NCBI GenBank assembly: GCA_964511405.1
Contig: CAZEFK010000258.1
Coordinates: 1-9,222, forward strand
Reading direction: 5' to 3'
Length of the DNA stretch: 9,222 nucleotides
Source of the DNA: CAZEFK01 sp964511405
GTDB lineage: Bacteria > Pseudomonadota > Alphaproteobacteria > Elsterales > Elsteraceae
Shown: piece after piece, positions 1 to 5,745 of the stretch
Numbering within the stretch: position 1 is the first letter of the stretch
How the letters are laid out: each line of letters starts with the position of its first letter
Notes under the pieces: generated by a model
Seen by the model: only the letters and a program-made list of their open reading frames with translations
Told to the model about the DNA's origin: nothing
The model's database searches: none
Made by a program: the position numbers and the translations under genes

Positions 1-381
1 GAGCCGCCGGCCGCTCATCCGGCGCCGGCCGCCCCACTGCACTTGGCGCCGCCGGCGTCGGTCGCCGCCGCACCGGCGCCAACGCCCGCTCCGGCTCCAG
101 CGCCTGCGGCGGCCCCGAAGCCGGCGGCGCCGGCTGCCGGCGGCTATCGCGTGCAGTTGGCTGCGGTGCAGTCGGCCGATGCAGCCCAGCATGAATGGGG
201 CCGGCTGCAGAAGGCCTATCCGGAGCTGGCGTCGCTGAGCCTGGTCACCTCCAAGGTCGAGATCCCGCAGAAGGGCACGTTCTTCCGCGTCCAGGCCGGC
301 CCGGTCCCGGAGGCCGAAGCCGACAAGCTGTGCTCGACGCTGAAGGCCAAGAACCAGGGCTGCCTGGTGGTGCGCCCGTGA
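1..381 (+). CDS. SPOR-domain protein, C-terminal part (5' end outside window)
   Basis: The reading frame is open from base 1 to a TGA at 379-381, giving the last 126 residues of a longer protein. Window residues 1 to about 45 are a Pro/Ala-rich linker. Residues 47-126, starting GGYRVQLAAVQS, form a SPOR domain: the opening YRVQL strand, the central FFRVQAGP strand and the closing CLVV strand are all visible. SPOR domains bind septal peptidoglycan stripped of stem peptides, and such proteins are usually anchored in the inner membrane with SPOR in the periplasm; the anchor is not in this window. A TTG at 43 could be called as a start, but the linker continues upstream of it, so the gene is better read as truncated by the window. 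In Alphaproteobacteria a SPOR protein commonly lies upstream of scpA, which fits. The exact family member (FtsN-like, DedD-like or other) cannot be named. Confidence 0.88.
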   Translation, partial: EPPAAHPAPAAPLHLAPPASVAAAPAPTPAPAPAPAAAPKPAAPAAGGYRVQLAAVQSADAAQHEWGRLQKAYPELASLSLVTSKVEIPQKGTFFRVQAGPVPEAEADKLCSTLKAKNQGCLVVRP

Positions 382-406
382 CCGTGGGACGGGGTCGCCC
401 CGGCGC

Positions 407-1855
407 GTGAGCCGAGCGGCCTTGGACGACGCCCGGCGCGCCCAGGCCGAAGGGCGGGGCGCCGATGCCGAGCGGCTGTACCGCCAGGCGATGCAGGATC
501 CCGGCAGCCTTGCCGACGCCGGGCTGGCGTTGGCACAGCTGCTCTATGCCGGCGGGCGCCTGGGCGACGCTCTCGCGGTCACCCGGCAGGTTGCCGACGC
601 CCGGCCCGACCTGACGGCGGCGTGGCTGAACCTGGCCACGCTGGAGCGCGTCGCCGGGCGCCCCGACGCGGCCTTGGCGCTGTATCGCCGGCTGCTCGCC
701 CGCGATCCCGACCTGCTGCCGGCGCTGGAGGGCTATGGCGCCCTGGCGGTGGCGTCCGAGCTGTTCGAGGAGGGCGCGGCGGCGCTGCGCCGCGCCGTGG
801 CCCTGCAACCGGGCTTCGCGCGCGCCTGGGCCAATTTGGGCACGGCCGAGACGCGGCTGGGCGACCCGGCCGCCGCCGCCCGCGCTTTCGCCGAGGCCCA
901 GCGCCTGGACCCTGATTCGGCCGAGGCGCGCTACGGCCTCGCCGTCGCCCGGCTGCAGCTGGGCGACCTGGTGGGCGGCTTCGGGGCCTATGACGCGCGG
1001 CTGGTGACCCATCGCCCGGACGAGCCCTATCTGCTGCCGCCGACCTGGTCGGGCGAGCCGTTCCCCGGCCGGACCTTGCTGCTCCAGGCCGAGCAGGGGG
1101 CCGGCGACGCCATCCAGTTCATCCGCTTTGCCGCCGCCGCCAAGGGGCGCGGCGGGACCGTGGTGGTCGAGGCGGCGGCACCGCTGGCGCGGCTGCTGGC
1201 GGGTGCTGCCGGCGTCGACCGGGTGGTGGTGCGCACAGACCGGCCGCCGGCCCACGATCTGGTGCTGCCGTTGATGAGCTTGCCTCGGGTGCTGGGCACC
1301 ACCTGGGCGACCGTGCCCACGGTCGTGCCCTATCTGCGCCCGGATCCCGGCGCGGCGGCGGCCTGGGCCGAGCGGCTGACGGCGCTGCCGCGGCCGCGGA
1401 TCGGCGTGGTGTGGGCCGGCAGCCCCGGCTACCGCTGGGATGCGACGCGATCGCCCGGGCTGGCGGCGCTGCGGCGGTTGGCCGCGGTGCCTGGCATCGG
1501 GGTCGCGGCGCTGCAGGTCGGCGCGGGGCGGGCGGCGCTGGAGCGCGAGCCGCTGCCCGCCGGTTGGCTGGACCTGGGGCCGGCGCTCGACGATTTCGCG
1601 ACGACCGCGGCGGTGATCGCGAATCTCGACTTGGTGATATCCGGCGACACGGGGACCGCGCACCTGGCCGGCGCGCTGGCATGCCCCACTTGGATCCTGC
1701 TGTCGCGGGATGCAGATTGGCGGTGGCTGACCGAGCGGTCCGACTGCCCATGGTACCCGACCGTCCGGCTGTTCCGGCAACCGAGGGCGGGCGACTGGAC
1801 CGCGGTGATGTCGGCGGTGATCGAGGCGCTCGAGTGCTCAGTGATTCATCCTTGA
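407..1855 (+). CDS. TPR protein with C-terminal glycosyltransferase-9-like domain
   Basis: A 482-residue protein. Residues about 1-200 are tetratricopeptide repeats: helical pairs with the usual small/aromatic pattern recur about every 34 residues (for example AWLNLATLERVAGRPDAALA and AWANLGTAETRLGDPAAAAR). Residues about 205-475 match the domain often found behind such repeats and related to GT9 heptosyltransferases: LLLQAEQGAGDAIQF near 225-238, IGVVWAGSP near 330, GDTGTAHLAGAL near 413-424, and DWRWL then CPWYPTVRLFRQP near the end. The probable role is sugar transfer or sugar binding at the envelope, but no substrate can be deduced. It starts with GTG at 407, 25 nt after the SPOR gene; a small hairpin (c390-g402, 5-bp stem) overlies the ribosome-binding region. 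Its last 22 nt overlap the next gene, suggesting co-translation. No signal peptide or membrane segment is evident. Confidence 0.85.
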   Translation: MSRAALDDARRAQAEGRGADAERLYRQAMQDPGSLADAGLALAQLLYAGGRLGDALAVTRQVADARPDLTAAWLNLATLERVAGRPDAALALYRRLLARDPDLLPALEGYGALAVASELFEEGAAALRRAVALQPGFARAWANLGTAETRLGDPAAAARAFAEAQRLDPDSAEARYGLAVARLQLGDLVGGFGAYDARLVTHRPDEPYLLPPTWSGEPFPGRTLLLQAEQGAGDAIQFIRFAAAAKGRGGTVVVEAAAPLARLLAGAAGVDRVVVRTDRPPAHDLVLPLMSLPRVLGTTWATVPTVVPYLRPDPGAAAAWAERLTALPRPRIGVVWAGSPGYRWDATRSPGLAALRRLAAVPGIGVAALQVGAGRAALEREPLPAGWLDLGPALDDFATTAAVIANLDLVISGDTGTAHLAGALACPTWILLSRDADWRWLTERSDCPWYPTVRLFRQPRAGDWTAVMSAVIEALECSVIHP

Positions 1856-2529
1856 ACGACGTGATCCAGCAGCTGTCGGTGTGGTTCCTGCCGGCGCTGA
1901 TCGCCATCACCTTCCACGAGGCGGCCCATGGTTGGGTCGCCTGGCGGCTGGGCGACGACACCGCGATGCGCGAGGGCCGGGTCACCTTCAACCCGCTGCG
2001 CCACATCGATCCGGTCGGGACGCTGCTGCTGCCGGGCATGCTGGTGCTCGCCCACGCGCCTTTTCTGTTCGGCTGGGCCAAGCCGGTGCCGATCGCCTTC
2101 TACAAGCTGAAGCGCCCGCGCCGCGACATGGTGCTGGTCGCGGCGGCCGGCCCCGGCATCAACCTGGCGCTGGCCTTCGGCGCGGCGCTGGGCTTCCACC
2201 TGGTGCCGCTGCTGCCGGACTGGGTCGGGCTGTGGTTGGCCGAGAACCTGCGCAATGCGGTGATCGCCAACGTGCTGCTGGCGGTGTTCAACATGATCCC
2301 GATCCCGCCGCTGGACGGCGGCCGGGTGGCGGTGGGGATCCTGCCGAGCGCGCTCGCCATCCCCCTGGCGCGCATGGAGCGCGTCGGGCTGCTGCTGGTC
2401 ATGGGCATCTTCATCCTGCTGCCGATGATCGGCAGCCAGCTGCACATGAACCTGAACGTGGTGCCGTGGATCCTGGGCCCGCCCGTCGACGGTCTGCTGC
2501 GCGTGGTGTCGGCGGTGACCGGCGCGTGA
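1834..2529 (+). CDS. M50-family site-2 protease (integral membrane metalloprotease)
   Basis: A 231-residue, very hydrophobic protein of the short site-2 protease class with no PDZ domain. The zinc motif HEAAH is at residues 28-32 in the first membrane segment. The second catalytic motif is NMIPIPPLDGGR, with the metal-binding Asp at 161. The middle segment VAAAGPGINLALAF (about 102-115) is the usual M50 GPxxN motif. These enzymes cut substrate proteins inside the membrane; this short subgroup is widespread and mostly without known substrates. I chose GTG 1834 as the start because a gagg Shine-Dalgarno (1823-1826) lies 7 nt before it; TTG 1852 and GTG 1861 are in-frame alternatives that keep both motifs. 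The gene overlaps the TPR gene by 22 nt and scpA by 4 nt, so it probably belongs to the same transcript as scpAB. Length and motifs are normal for the family. Confidence 0.9.
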   Translation: MLSDSSLNDVIQQLSVWFLPALIAITFHEAAHGWVAWRLGDDTAMREGRVTFNPLRHIDPVGTLLLPGMLVLAHAPFLFGWAKPVPIAFYKLKRPRRDMVLVAAAGPGINLALAFGAALGFHLVPLLPDWVGLWLAENLRNAVIANVLLAVFNMIPIPPLDGGRVAVGILPSALAIPLARMERVGLLLVMGIFILLPMIGSQLHMNLNVVPWILGPPVDGLLRVVSAVTGA

Positions 2530-3329
2530 CCGGAACAGGCGACGCTCAGGGCTTCGCCGAGGACGCGCCTGAGGAGGCCGGCGTCACCGACCGGCTGCTG
2601 CTCGACCTCGACGGCTTCGAAGGCCCGATCGATGTGCTGCTGACCCTGGCGCGCGAGCAGAAGGTCGACCTTTCGCGCATCAAGATCCTGCAGCTGGCCG
2701 ACCAGTACCTGGAGTTCATCGCGCGGGCGCGGACGCTGCGGCTGGACCTGGCGGCCGACTATCTGGTGATGGCGGCGTGGCTGGCCTACCTCAAGTCGCG
2801 GCTGCTGCTGCCCGAGCCGCCCGCCGACGATGAGCCGAGCGGCCCGTCGTTGGCGGCCGACCTGGCGTTCCAGCTCCGCCGGCTGGAAGCCATGCAGCAG
2901 GCCGGCGTCGCGTTGATGGCGCTGCCGCGCCTGGGCATCGACCGCTTCGCCCGCGGCGCGCCCGAAAGCCTCGATCAACTAGCGCCGGGCGGCTATGCGG
3001 CCACCCTCTACGAGCTGCTGAGCGCCTATGGCGCAATCCGCGGCCGCAGCGAGCGGCCGACCCTGACCATCGCCGCCACGCAGCTCTATTCCGTGGAGCA
3101 GGCGCTGGCGCGGTTCCGTCAACTCCTGGGCCATGTGCCCGACTGGGCGACGCTGGCGCGCTTCCTGCCCGAGGAACTGGGCGGCGACCCCATGGTCGTG
3201 CGCTCGGCGCTCGCCGCTACCTTCGCCGCCAGCCTGGAGCTGGCCCGCGACGGCGACCTGGAGCTGCGCCAGGTCGAGCTGTTCGGCCCGATCTATGTGC
3301 GCAGCCGCCGCCCCGAAGCCCTGGCATGA
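2526..3329 (+). CDS. scpA: Segregation and condensation protein A (kleisin)
   Basis: A 267-residue ScpA. With ScpB it bridges the two heads of the SMC dimer in the bacterial condensin that compacts and segregates chromosomes; it acts in the cytoplasm on the nucleoid. The N-terminal SMC-neck-binding helix carries the family signature FEGPIDVLLTLAREQKVDL (about residues 32-50), followed by ADYLVMAAWLAYLKSRLLLP, the end of the N-terminal domain. A linker follows, with repeated Leu/Arg helices, and then the C-terminal winged helix (about 205-265) that contacts the SMC head. The start is GTG 2526 within a GTGA overlap with the M50 gene stop; no other good start precedes the conserved block, and Shine-Dalgarno sequence is weak, so expression probably depends on translational coupling. 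The first 20 or so residues (TGTGDAQGFAEDAPEEAGV) are poorly conserved and likely flexible. Confidence 0.95.
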   Translation: MTGTGDAQGFAEDAPEEAGVTDRLLLDLDGFEGPIDVLLTLAREQKVDLSRIKILQLADQYLEFIARARTLRLDLAADYLVMAAWLAYLKSRLLLPEPPADDEPSGPSLAADLAFQLRRLEAMQQAGVALMALPRLGIDRFARGAPESLDQLAPGGYAATLYELLSAYGAIRGRSERPTLTIAATQLYSVEQALARFRQLLGHVPDWATLARFLPEELGGDPMVVRSALAATFAASLELARDGDLELRQVELFGPIYVRSRRPEALA

Positions 3330-4009
3330 CCAGCGAGCTGGCCGAAGCAGACGGTGATGTGGCCGCAGCGCCGGCCTTCGACGCCCTGTTCGTGAAGCGG
3401 GCGGTCGAGGCGCTGCTGTTCGCGTCGGCGGCGCCGCTGGGCGAGGGCGACTTGGCCGAGCGGCTGCCGGAGGGGGCCGACGTGCGGGCGGCGCTGTCGG
3501 CGCTGGCGGCCGACTATGCCGGCCGCGGCATCGTGCTGATGCCGGTCGGCGGCGGCTGGGCGTTCCGCACCGCGCCCGACCTGGGTACGGTCTTGCGCGC
3601 CGGCGTGGCGCCGCCGCGCAAGCTCAGCCGGGCGCAGCTGGAGGCCTTGGCGATCATCGCCTATCACGAGCCGGTCACCCGCGCCGAGGTCGAAGAGATC
3701 CGCGGCGTGGCGCTGAGCAAAGGCACGCTGGACGGGCTGCTGGAGGCCGGCTGGATCCGGCCGCGCGGCCGCCGCAAGGTGCCGGGCCGGCCCATGACCT
3801 GGGGGACGACGCCGGAGTTCCTGGACCATTTCGGCTTGGCCAGCCGCGACGCCCTGCCCGGGATCGAGGAGCTGCGCGCCGCGGGCCTGCTCGACCGCCG
3901 TCCCGGCGTCACCCTGGCGATGCGCCAGGAGGAGGGCGGCGCGGCGGCGGAGGATCCCGAGCCCGAGACCGACCCCGACGTGGAAGCGGGCGATCCAGAA
4001 CCGGAATGA
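3326..4009 (+). CDS. scpB: Segregation and condensation protein B
   Basis: A 227-residue ScpB, partner of ScpA in the SMC-ScpAB condensin. ScpB is a dimer of tandem winged-helix domains that clamps the middle of ScpA. The first winged helix starts at KRAVEALLFASAAPL (about 24-38). The second contains the family hallmark AIIAYHEPVTRAEVEEIRGV (about 110-129), then GLLEAGWIRPRGRRKVPGRP and WGTTPEFLDHFGL. The tail (about 195-227) is acidic and rich in Glu, Asp and Pro, a low-complexity extension typical of alphaproteobacterial ScpB. The ATG overlaps the scpA TGA by 4 nt (ATGA), so the two are almost certainly translationally coupled in a fixed ratio. It is the last gene of the upstream unit: a 105-nt gap containing a hairpin and promoter follows. 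Confidence 0.95.
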   Translation: MTSELAEADGDVAAAPAFDALFVKRAVEALLFASAAPLGEGDLAERLPEGADVRAALSALAADYAGRGIVLMPVGGGWAFRTAPDLGTVLRAGVAPPRKLSRAQLEALAIIAYHEPVTRAEVEEIRGVALSKGTLDGLLEAGWIRPRGRRKVPGRPMTWGTTPEFLDHFGLASRDALPGIEELRAAGLLDRRPGVTLAMRQEEGGAAAEDPEPETDPDVEAGDPEPE

Positions 4010-4042
4010 CGCCGAAAACCGCCCAATTCCGCGGCTTTGGCG
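4010..4042 (+). terminator. Imperfect hairpin directly after scpB
   Basis: Starting at the base after the scpB stop, CGCC (4010-4013), AAA (4016-4018) and CCGC (4019-4022) can pair with GCGG (4031-4034), TTT (4036-4038) and GGCG (4039-4042), leaving a GA bulge, a C bulge and an 8-nt loop. There is no T-run after it, so it is not a canonical intrinsic terminator. It could weaken read-through from scpAB into tatBC or protect the 3' end. Position is the main support. Confidence 0.3.
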
Positions 4043-4046
4043 CCGA

Positions 4047-4075
4047 TTGCCGGGGCTCGGCCCTTCTGCCATAGT
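4047..4075 (+). promoter_or_regulatory. Probable sigma70-type promoter for tatBC
   Basis: TTGCCG (4047-4052) and CATAGT (4070-4075) are separated by exactly 17 nt and lie in the only sizeable gap between scpB and tatB. Each hexamer matches the consensus at four positions (TTG and fifth-position C differ little from TTGACA-type -35 boxes used in this class). The predicted transcript would begin near 4082, giving a leader of about 33 nt that includes the ggag at 4098-4101 before tatB. Confidence 0.5.
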
Positions 4076-4114
4076 CGCGCCCCGTTTCGCGTTCCCCGGA
4101 GATCGTTCCAGCCC

Positions 4115-4540
4115 ATGTTCGACCTCGGTTGGTCAGAGATCGCGGTGATCGCCGCCGTCGCGCTGGTGTTCATCGGCCCGAAGGACCTGCCGCGGGTGCT
4201 GCGCACGGTCGGTCTCTATGTGCGCAAGGCGCGCAAGGTTGCCTCGGAGTTCCAGTCGAGCATCGAGGAGATGGCGCGCGAGGCCGAGCTGGACGAGATC
4301 CGCAAGCAGATCGACCAGACCGTGCGCGTCGACGTCAAGGACGCGGTGGAGAAGATGGTGGACCCCGACGGCACGCTGTCCCAGACGCTGTCGTCGCCGC
4401 CCGATTTCAGCAGTCCGCCGCCGCCTGTCATTCAGCCGCGGCCGCGGCTGGACCTGCCGGCGCCGGTGGTCGACACCAGCATCGATCCGGTGCCGGCGCT
4501 GCCGGAGTCGGTGATCGCCGGAGCCGCCCGCCATGGTTGA
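4115..4540 (+). CDS. tatB: Sec-independent (twin-arginine) translocase subunit TatB
   Basis: A 141-residue TatB. With TatC it forms the receptor that binds twin-arginine signal peptides of folded proteins at the inner membrane. The start MFDLGWSEIAVIAAVALVFI is characteristic of TatB rather than TatA: one short membrane helix (about 4-20) with the conserved Glu8, then the GPKDLPR hinge (21-27) and a long charged amphipathic helix (about 28-75). The rest is a low-complexity Pro-rich cytoplasmic tail (about 95-130), usual for the family. An upstream in-frame ATG at 4037 would add 26 residues that destroy the TatB N-terminus and would lie before the predicted transcript start, so I rejected it. 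Shine-Dalgarno ggag (4098-4101) is somewhat far, 13 nt, from the ATG. No tatA precedes it. It overlaps tatC by 8 nt. Confidence 0.93.
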   Translation: MFDLGWSEIAVIAAVALVFIGPKDLPRVLRTVGLYVRKARKVASEFQSSIEEMAREAELDEIRKQIDQTVRVDVKDAVEKMVDPDGTLSQTLSSPPDFSSPPPPVIQPRPRLDLPAPVVDTSIDPVPALPESVIAGAARHG

Positions 4541-5324
4541 GGACGAGGATCTCGACGACAAGAAGATGCCGCTGCTCGACCACCTGGTCGAGTTGCGGGG
4601 CCGGCTGATGTGGTCGATGGTCGCCCTGATGGTCGGTTTTGGGATCTGCTACCACTTCTCGAACGAGATCTATGGGTTCCTGATGCGTCCGCTGGCCGAG
4701 ATCCTGGGCCCGGACCGGCAGATGATCTACACGAACCTCACCGAGGCCTTCTTTACTTACGTGAAGGTGGCGTTCTGGGGCGGTTTCGGCTTGGCCTTCC
4801 CGATCATCGCGGCCCAGATCTGGATGTTCGTGGCGCCCGGCCTGTACAAGCACGAGCGCAAGGCCTTCCTGCCCTTCCTGATCGCGACTCCGGTGCTGTT
4901 CGTGGCGGGCGCCGCCACGGTCTACTACCTTGTGATCCCCATGGCCTGGCGGTTTTTCATCAGCTTCGAGTCGGCGGGCGGCCAAGGGCTGCTGCCGATC
5001 CGGCTCGAGGCCAAGGTCAACGAATACCTGTCGCTGATCATGACGCTGATCCTGGCCTTCGGCGTCAGCTTCCAGCTGCCGGTGCTGCTGAGCCTCTTGG
5101 CGCGCGTCGGGCTGGTCACGGCCGAGCAGCTGGCCTCGAAGCGCCGCTATGCGATCGTCCTGTGCTTCGTGTTCGCGGCGGTCATGACCCCGCCCGACGT
5201 GTTCAGCATGACCTCGCTGGCGATCCCGCTCTACCTGCTCTACGAGATCTCGATCATCGCGGCCCGCATCATCGAGAAGCAGAACGCCGCCAGGGAAGCG
5301 GCGGAAAATGCGGACGATGAGTGA
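4533..5324 (+). CDS. tatC: Sec-independent (twin-arginine) translocase subunit TatC
   Basis: A 263-residue TatC, the six-helix inner-membrane core that recognises the twin-arginine motif. The N-terminal cytoplasmic signature MPLLDHLVELRGRL is at residues 12-25, with Glu20. The first cytoplasmic loop after helix 2 has APGLYKHERK (101-110), whose Glu108 corresponds to the signal-peptide-contacting Glu103 of the E. coli protein. Hydrophobic segments at about 27-40, 73-98, 115-136, 165-190, 206-219 and 225-245 fit six helices. The segment RRYAIVLCFVFAAVMTPPDV (204-223) is the one repeated downstream at 5346-5408. Shine-Dalgarno ggag (4520-4523) lies 9 nt before the ATG, inside tatB, and the 8-nt overlap supports coupled translation. 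The gene is full length and intact. The downstream neighbour is a repeat-rich spacer, so tatC probably ends this transcript. Confidence 0.96.
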   Translation: MVEDEDLDDKKMPLLDHLVELRGRLMWSMVALMVGFGICYHFSNEIYGFLMRPLAEILGPDRQMIYTNLTEAFFTYVKVAFWGGFGLAFPIIAAQIWMFVAPGLYKHERKAFLPFLIATPVLFVAGAATVYYLVIPMAWRFFISFESAGGQGLLPIRLEAKVNEYLSLIMTLILAFGVSFQLPVLLSLLARVGLVTAEQLASKRRYAIVLCFVFAAVMTPPDVFSMTSLAIPLYLLYEISIIAARIIEKQNAAREAAENADDE

Positions 5325-5345
5325 TGGCGCGTGGCTGCTGTCCAC

Positions 5346-5408
5346 CGTCGGTACGCGATCGTGCTGTGCTTCGTGTTCGCGGCCGTGATGACGCCACTCG
5401 ACGTGTTA
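5346..5408 (+). pseudogene. Fragment of a second, diverged tatC
   Basis: These 63 bases align without gaps to tatC 5142-5204 (residues 204-224). I count 10 differences in 63 positions. Nine are at third codon positions and eight are synonymous; the amino-acid changes are Pro to Leu and Phe to Leu near the end. It encodes RRYAIVLCFVFAAVMTPLDV and lies in the same frame as tatC (offset 204 nt), but the tatC stop at 5322-5324 intervenes. Similarity fades on both sides: upstream bases 5325-5345 and downstream bases after 5408 do not resemble tatC. The frame continues open into the repeat element to 5657, but no function is expected. The synonymous pattern implies that this piece diverged while part of a working tatC, then was left or brought here; it is not a freshly decayed tandem copy. 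Confidence 0.75.
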
Positions 5409-5413
5409 TGGTC

Positions 5414-5419
5414 AAGCCC
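5414..5419 (+). repeat. Left copy of 6-bp direct repeat (possible target-site duplication)
   Basis: AAGCCC lies immediately outside the left outer inverted repeat, which begins at 5420. The identical AAGCCC lies immediately outside the right one (5621-5626). The direct orientation and exact abutment fit a duplication made on insertion, although a 6-mer can match by chance; in fact the match extends to a seventh base, G. Confidence 0.5.
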
Positions 5420-5464
5420 GGTAAGAGGGGCAAAAGTCCGGGTAGACCCGCCAAACCCGGTACT

Positions 5465-5492
5465 CGTCATCCCCGCGAAGGCGGGGATCCAG
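5465..5492 (+). repeat. Inner palindromic repeat, left arm
   Basis: The arm contains ATCCCCGC, a GAAG loop and GCGGGGAT (5469-5488), a perfect 8-bp hairpin, flanked by CGTC before and CCAG after. Translated, it gives the VIPAKAGIQ string that recurs in spurious hypothetical proteins of many proteobacteria, so the repeat type is widely dispersed and not specific to this locus. Confidence 0.8.
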
Positions 5493-5542
5493 TTGGCTCA
5501 ACGACAATATCAAGTATGCCAACCGACAGTTTGCCACAACGG

Positions 5543-5570
5543 CTGGATCCCCGCTTTCGCGGGGATGACG
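5543..5570 (-). repeat. Inner palindromic repeat, right arm
   Basis: This is the reverse complement of 5465-5492 at 27 of 28 positions; the one difference is in the hairpin loop (TTTC here, so GAAA on the other strand versus GAAG). Read forward it yields WIPAFAGMT, the partner string of the same dispersed repeat. The two arms, separated by 50 nt, resemble the paired, inverted arrangement of REPIN-type elements. Confidence 0.8.
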
Positions 5571-5620
5571 GTGGGCGGCTGGGGCCGAGACGGCTCGCCC
5601 GGACTTTTGCCCCTGTTACC

Positions 5621-5626
5621 AAGCCC
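5621..5626 (+). repeat. Right copy of 6-bp direct repeat (possible target-site duplication)
   Basis: AAGCCC directly follows the right outer inverted repeat and matches the copy at 5414-5419. Confidence 0.5.
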
Positions 5627-5745
5627 GCGCATGACGAATGAGAAATGGGGCATGTGAACGATGTGTGCGTACGCTAGCCCCCTTGAGGGCGGAGAGGGCC
5701 ATCGCCGCCGCACGAGAATCCGTCCCGTGAGATTGCCAACCCACC
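5627..5745. other. Intergenic leader of serS, no clear signal
   Basis: With 5325-5626 this completes a 421-nt stretch without a functional gene. A promoter for serS is expected somewhere here because the repeat element separates it from tatC, but I see no convincing -35/-10 pair. A minor GCCC-CTTGA-GGGC inverted repeat near 5677-5690 is present. The ribosome-binding site of serS is weak (gtgaga near 5727-5732, about 14 nt before the ATG). No tRNA or T-box feature was recognised. Confidence 0.4.

Larger units (their letters stand above)
5420..5620. mobile_element. 201-bp nested inverted-repeat element (MITE-like)
   Basis: The ends are 23-bp inverted repeats, 5420-5442 and the reverse complement of 5598-5620, matching at 22 of 23 positions; both share AGGGGCAAAAGTCCGGG, and the sole mismatch is the sixth base (G left, C right). 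Nested inside is a second inverted pair at 5465-5492 and 5543-5570. The 50-nt core (5493-5542) is noticeably less GC-rich than the surroundings. A 6-bp direct repeat AAGCCC flanks the element. There is no transposase frame, so movement would need an enzyme supplied elsewhere. The full unit can fold into a long imperfect hairpin in RNA or single-stranded DNA. It sits between the tatC fragment and serS. It may be a composite of two repeat families, and I cannot name the transposase family. Confidence 0.7.

Noticed and set aside
245..1780. Long antisense open frame of 511 codons opposite the TPR gene
   Set aside because: It mirrors a GC-rich coding strand, has low-complexity Arg/Gln/Gly/Pro composition, no recognisable domain, and spans the SPOR/TPR gene junction. 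Similar shadows lie opposite most genes here.
4037..4114. N-terminal extension of TatB from an upstream ATG at 4037
   Set aside because: It would precede the conserved MFDLGWSE start, overlap the promoter candidate and encode non-conserved sequence.
5331..5657. Open frame of 108 codons running from the tatC fragment through the repeat element (and an overlapping 106-codon frame at 5321-5641)
   Set aside because: The translation is just the tatC fragment followed by the inverted repeats read as protein (IPAKAGI and PAFAGMT strings). It is a common false hypothetical protein, not a gene.
5654..5680. Weak promoter-like GTGAACG followed by GCTAGCCC upstream of serS (Caulobacter-type spacing of 12)
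   Set aside because: Key positions of both boxes deviate from the pattern; not strong enough to list.
5677..5690. GCCC/GGGC inverted repeat before serS as a terminator or T-box element
   Set aside because: The stem is only about 4 bp with no T-run, and no T-box or specifier structure was seen; serS T-boxes are not expected in Proteobacteria.
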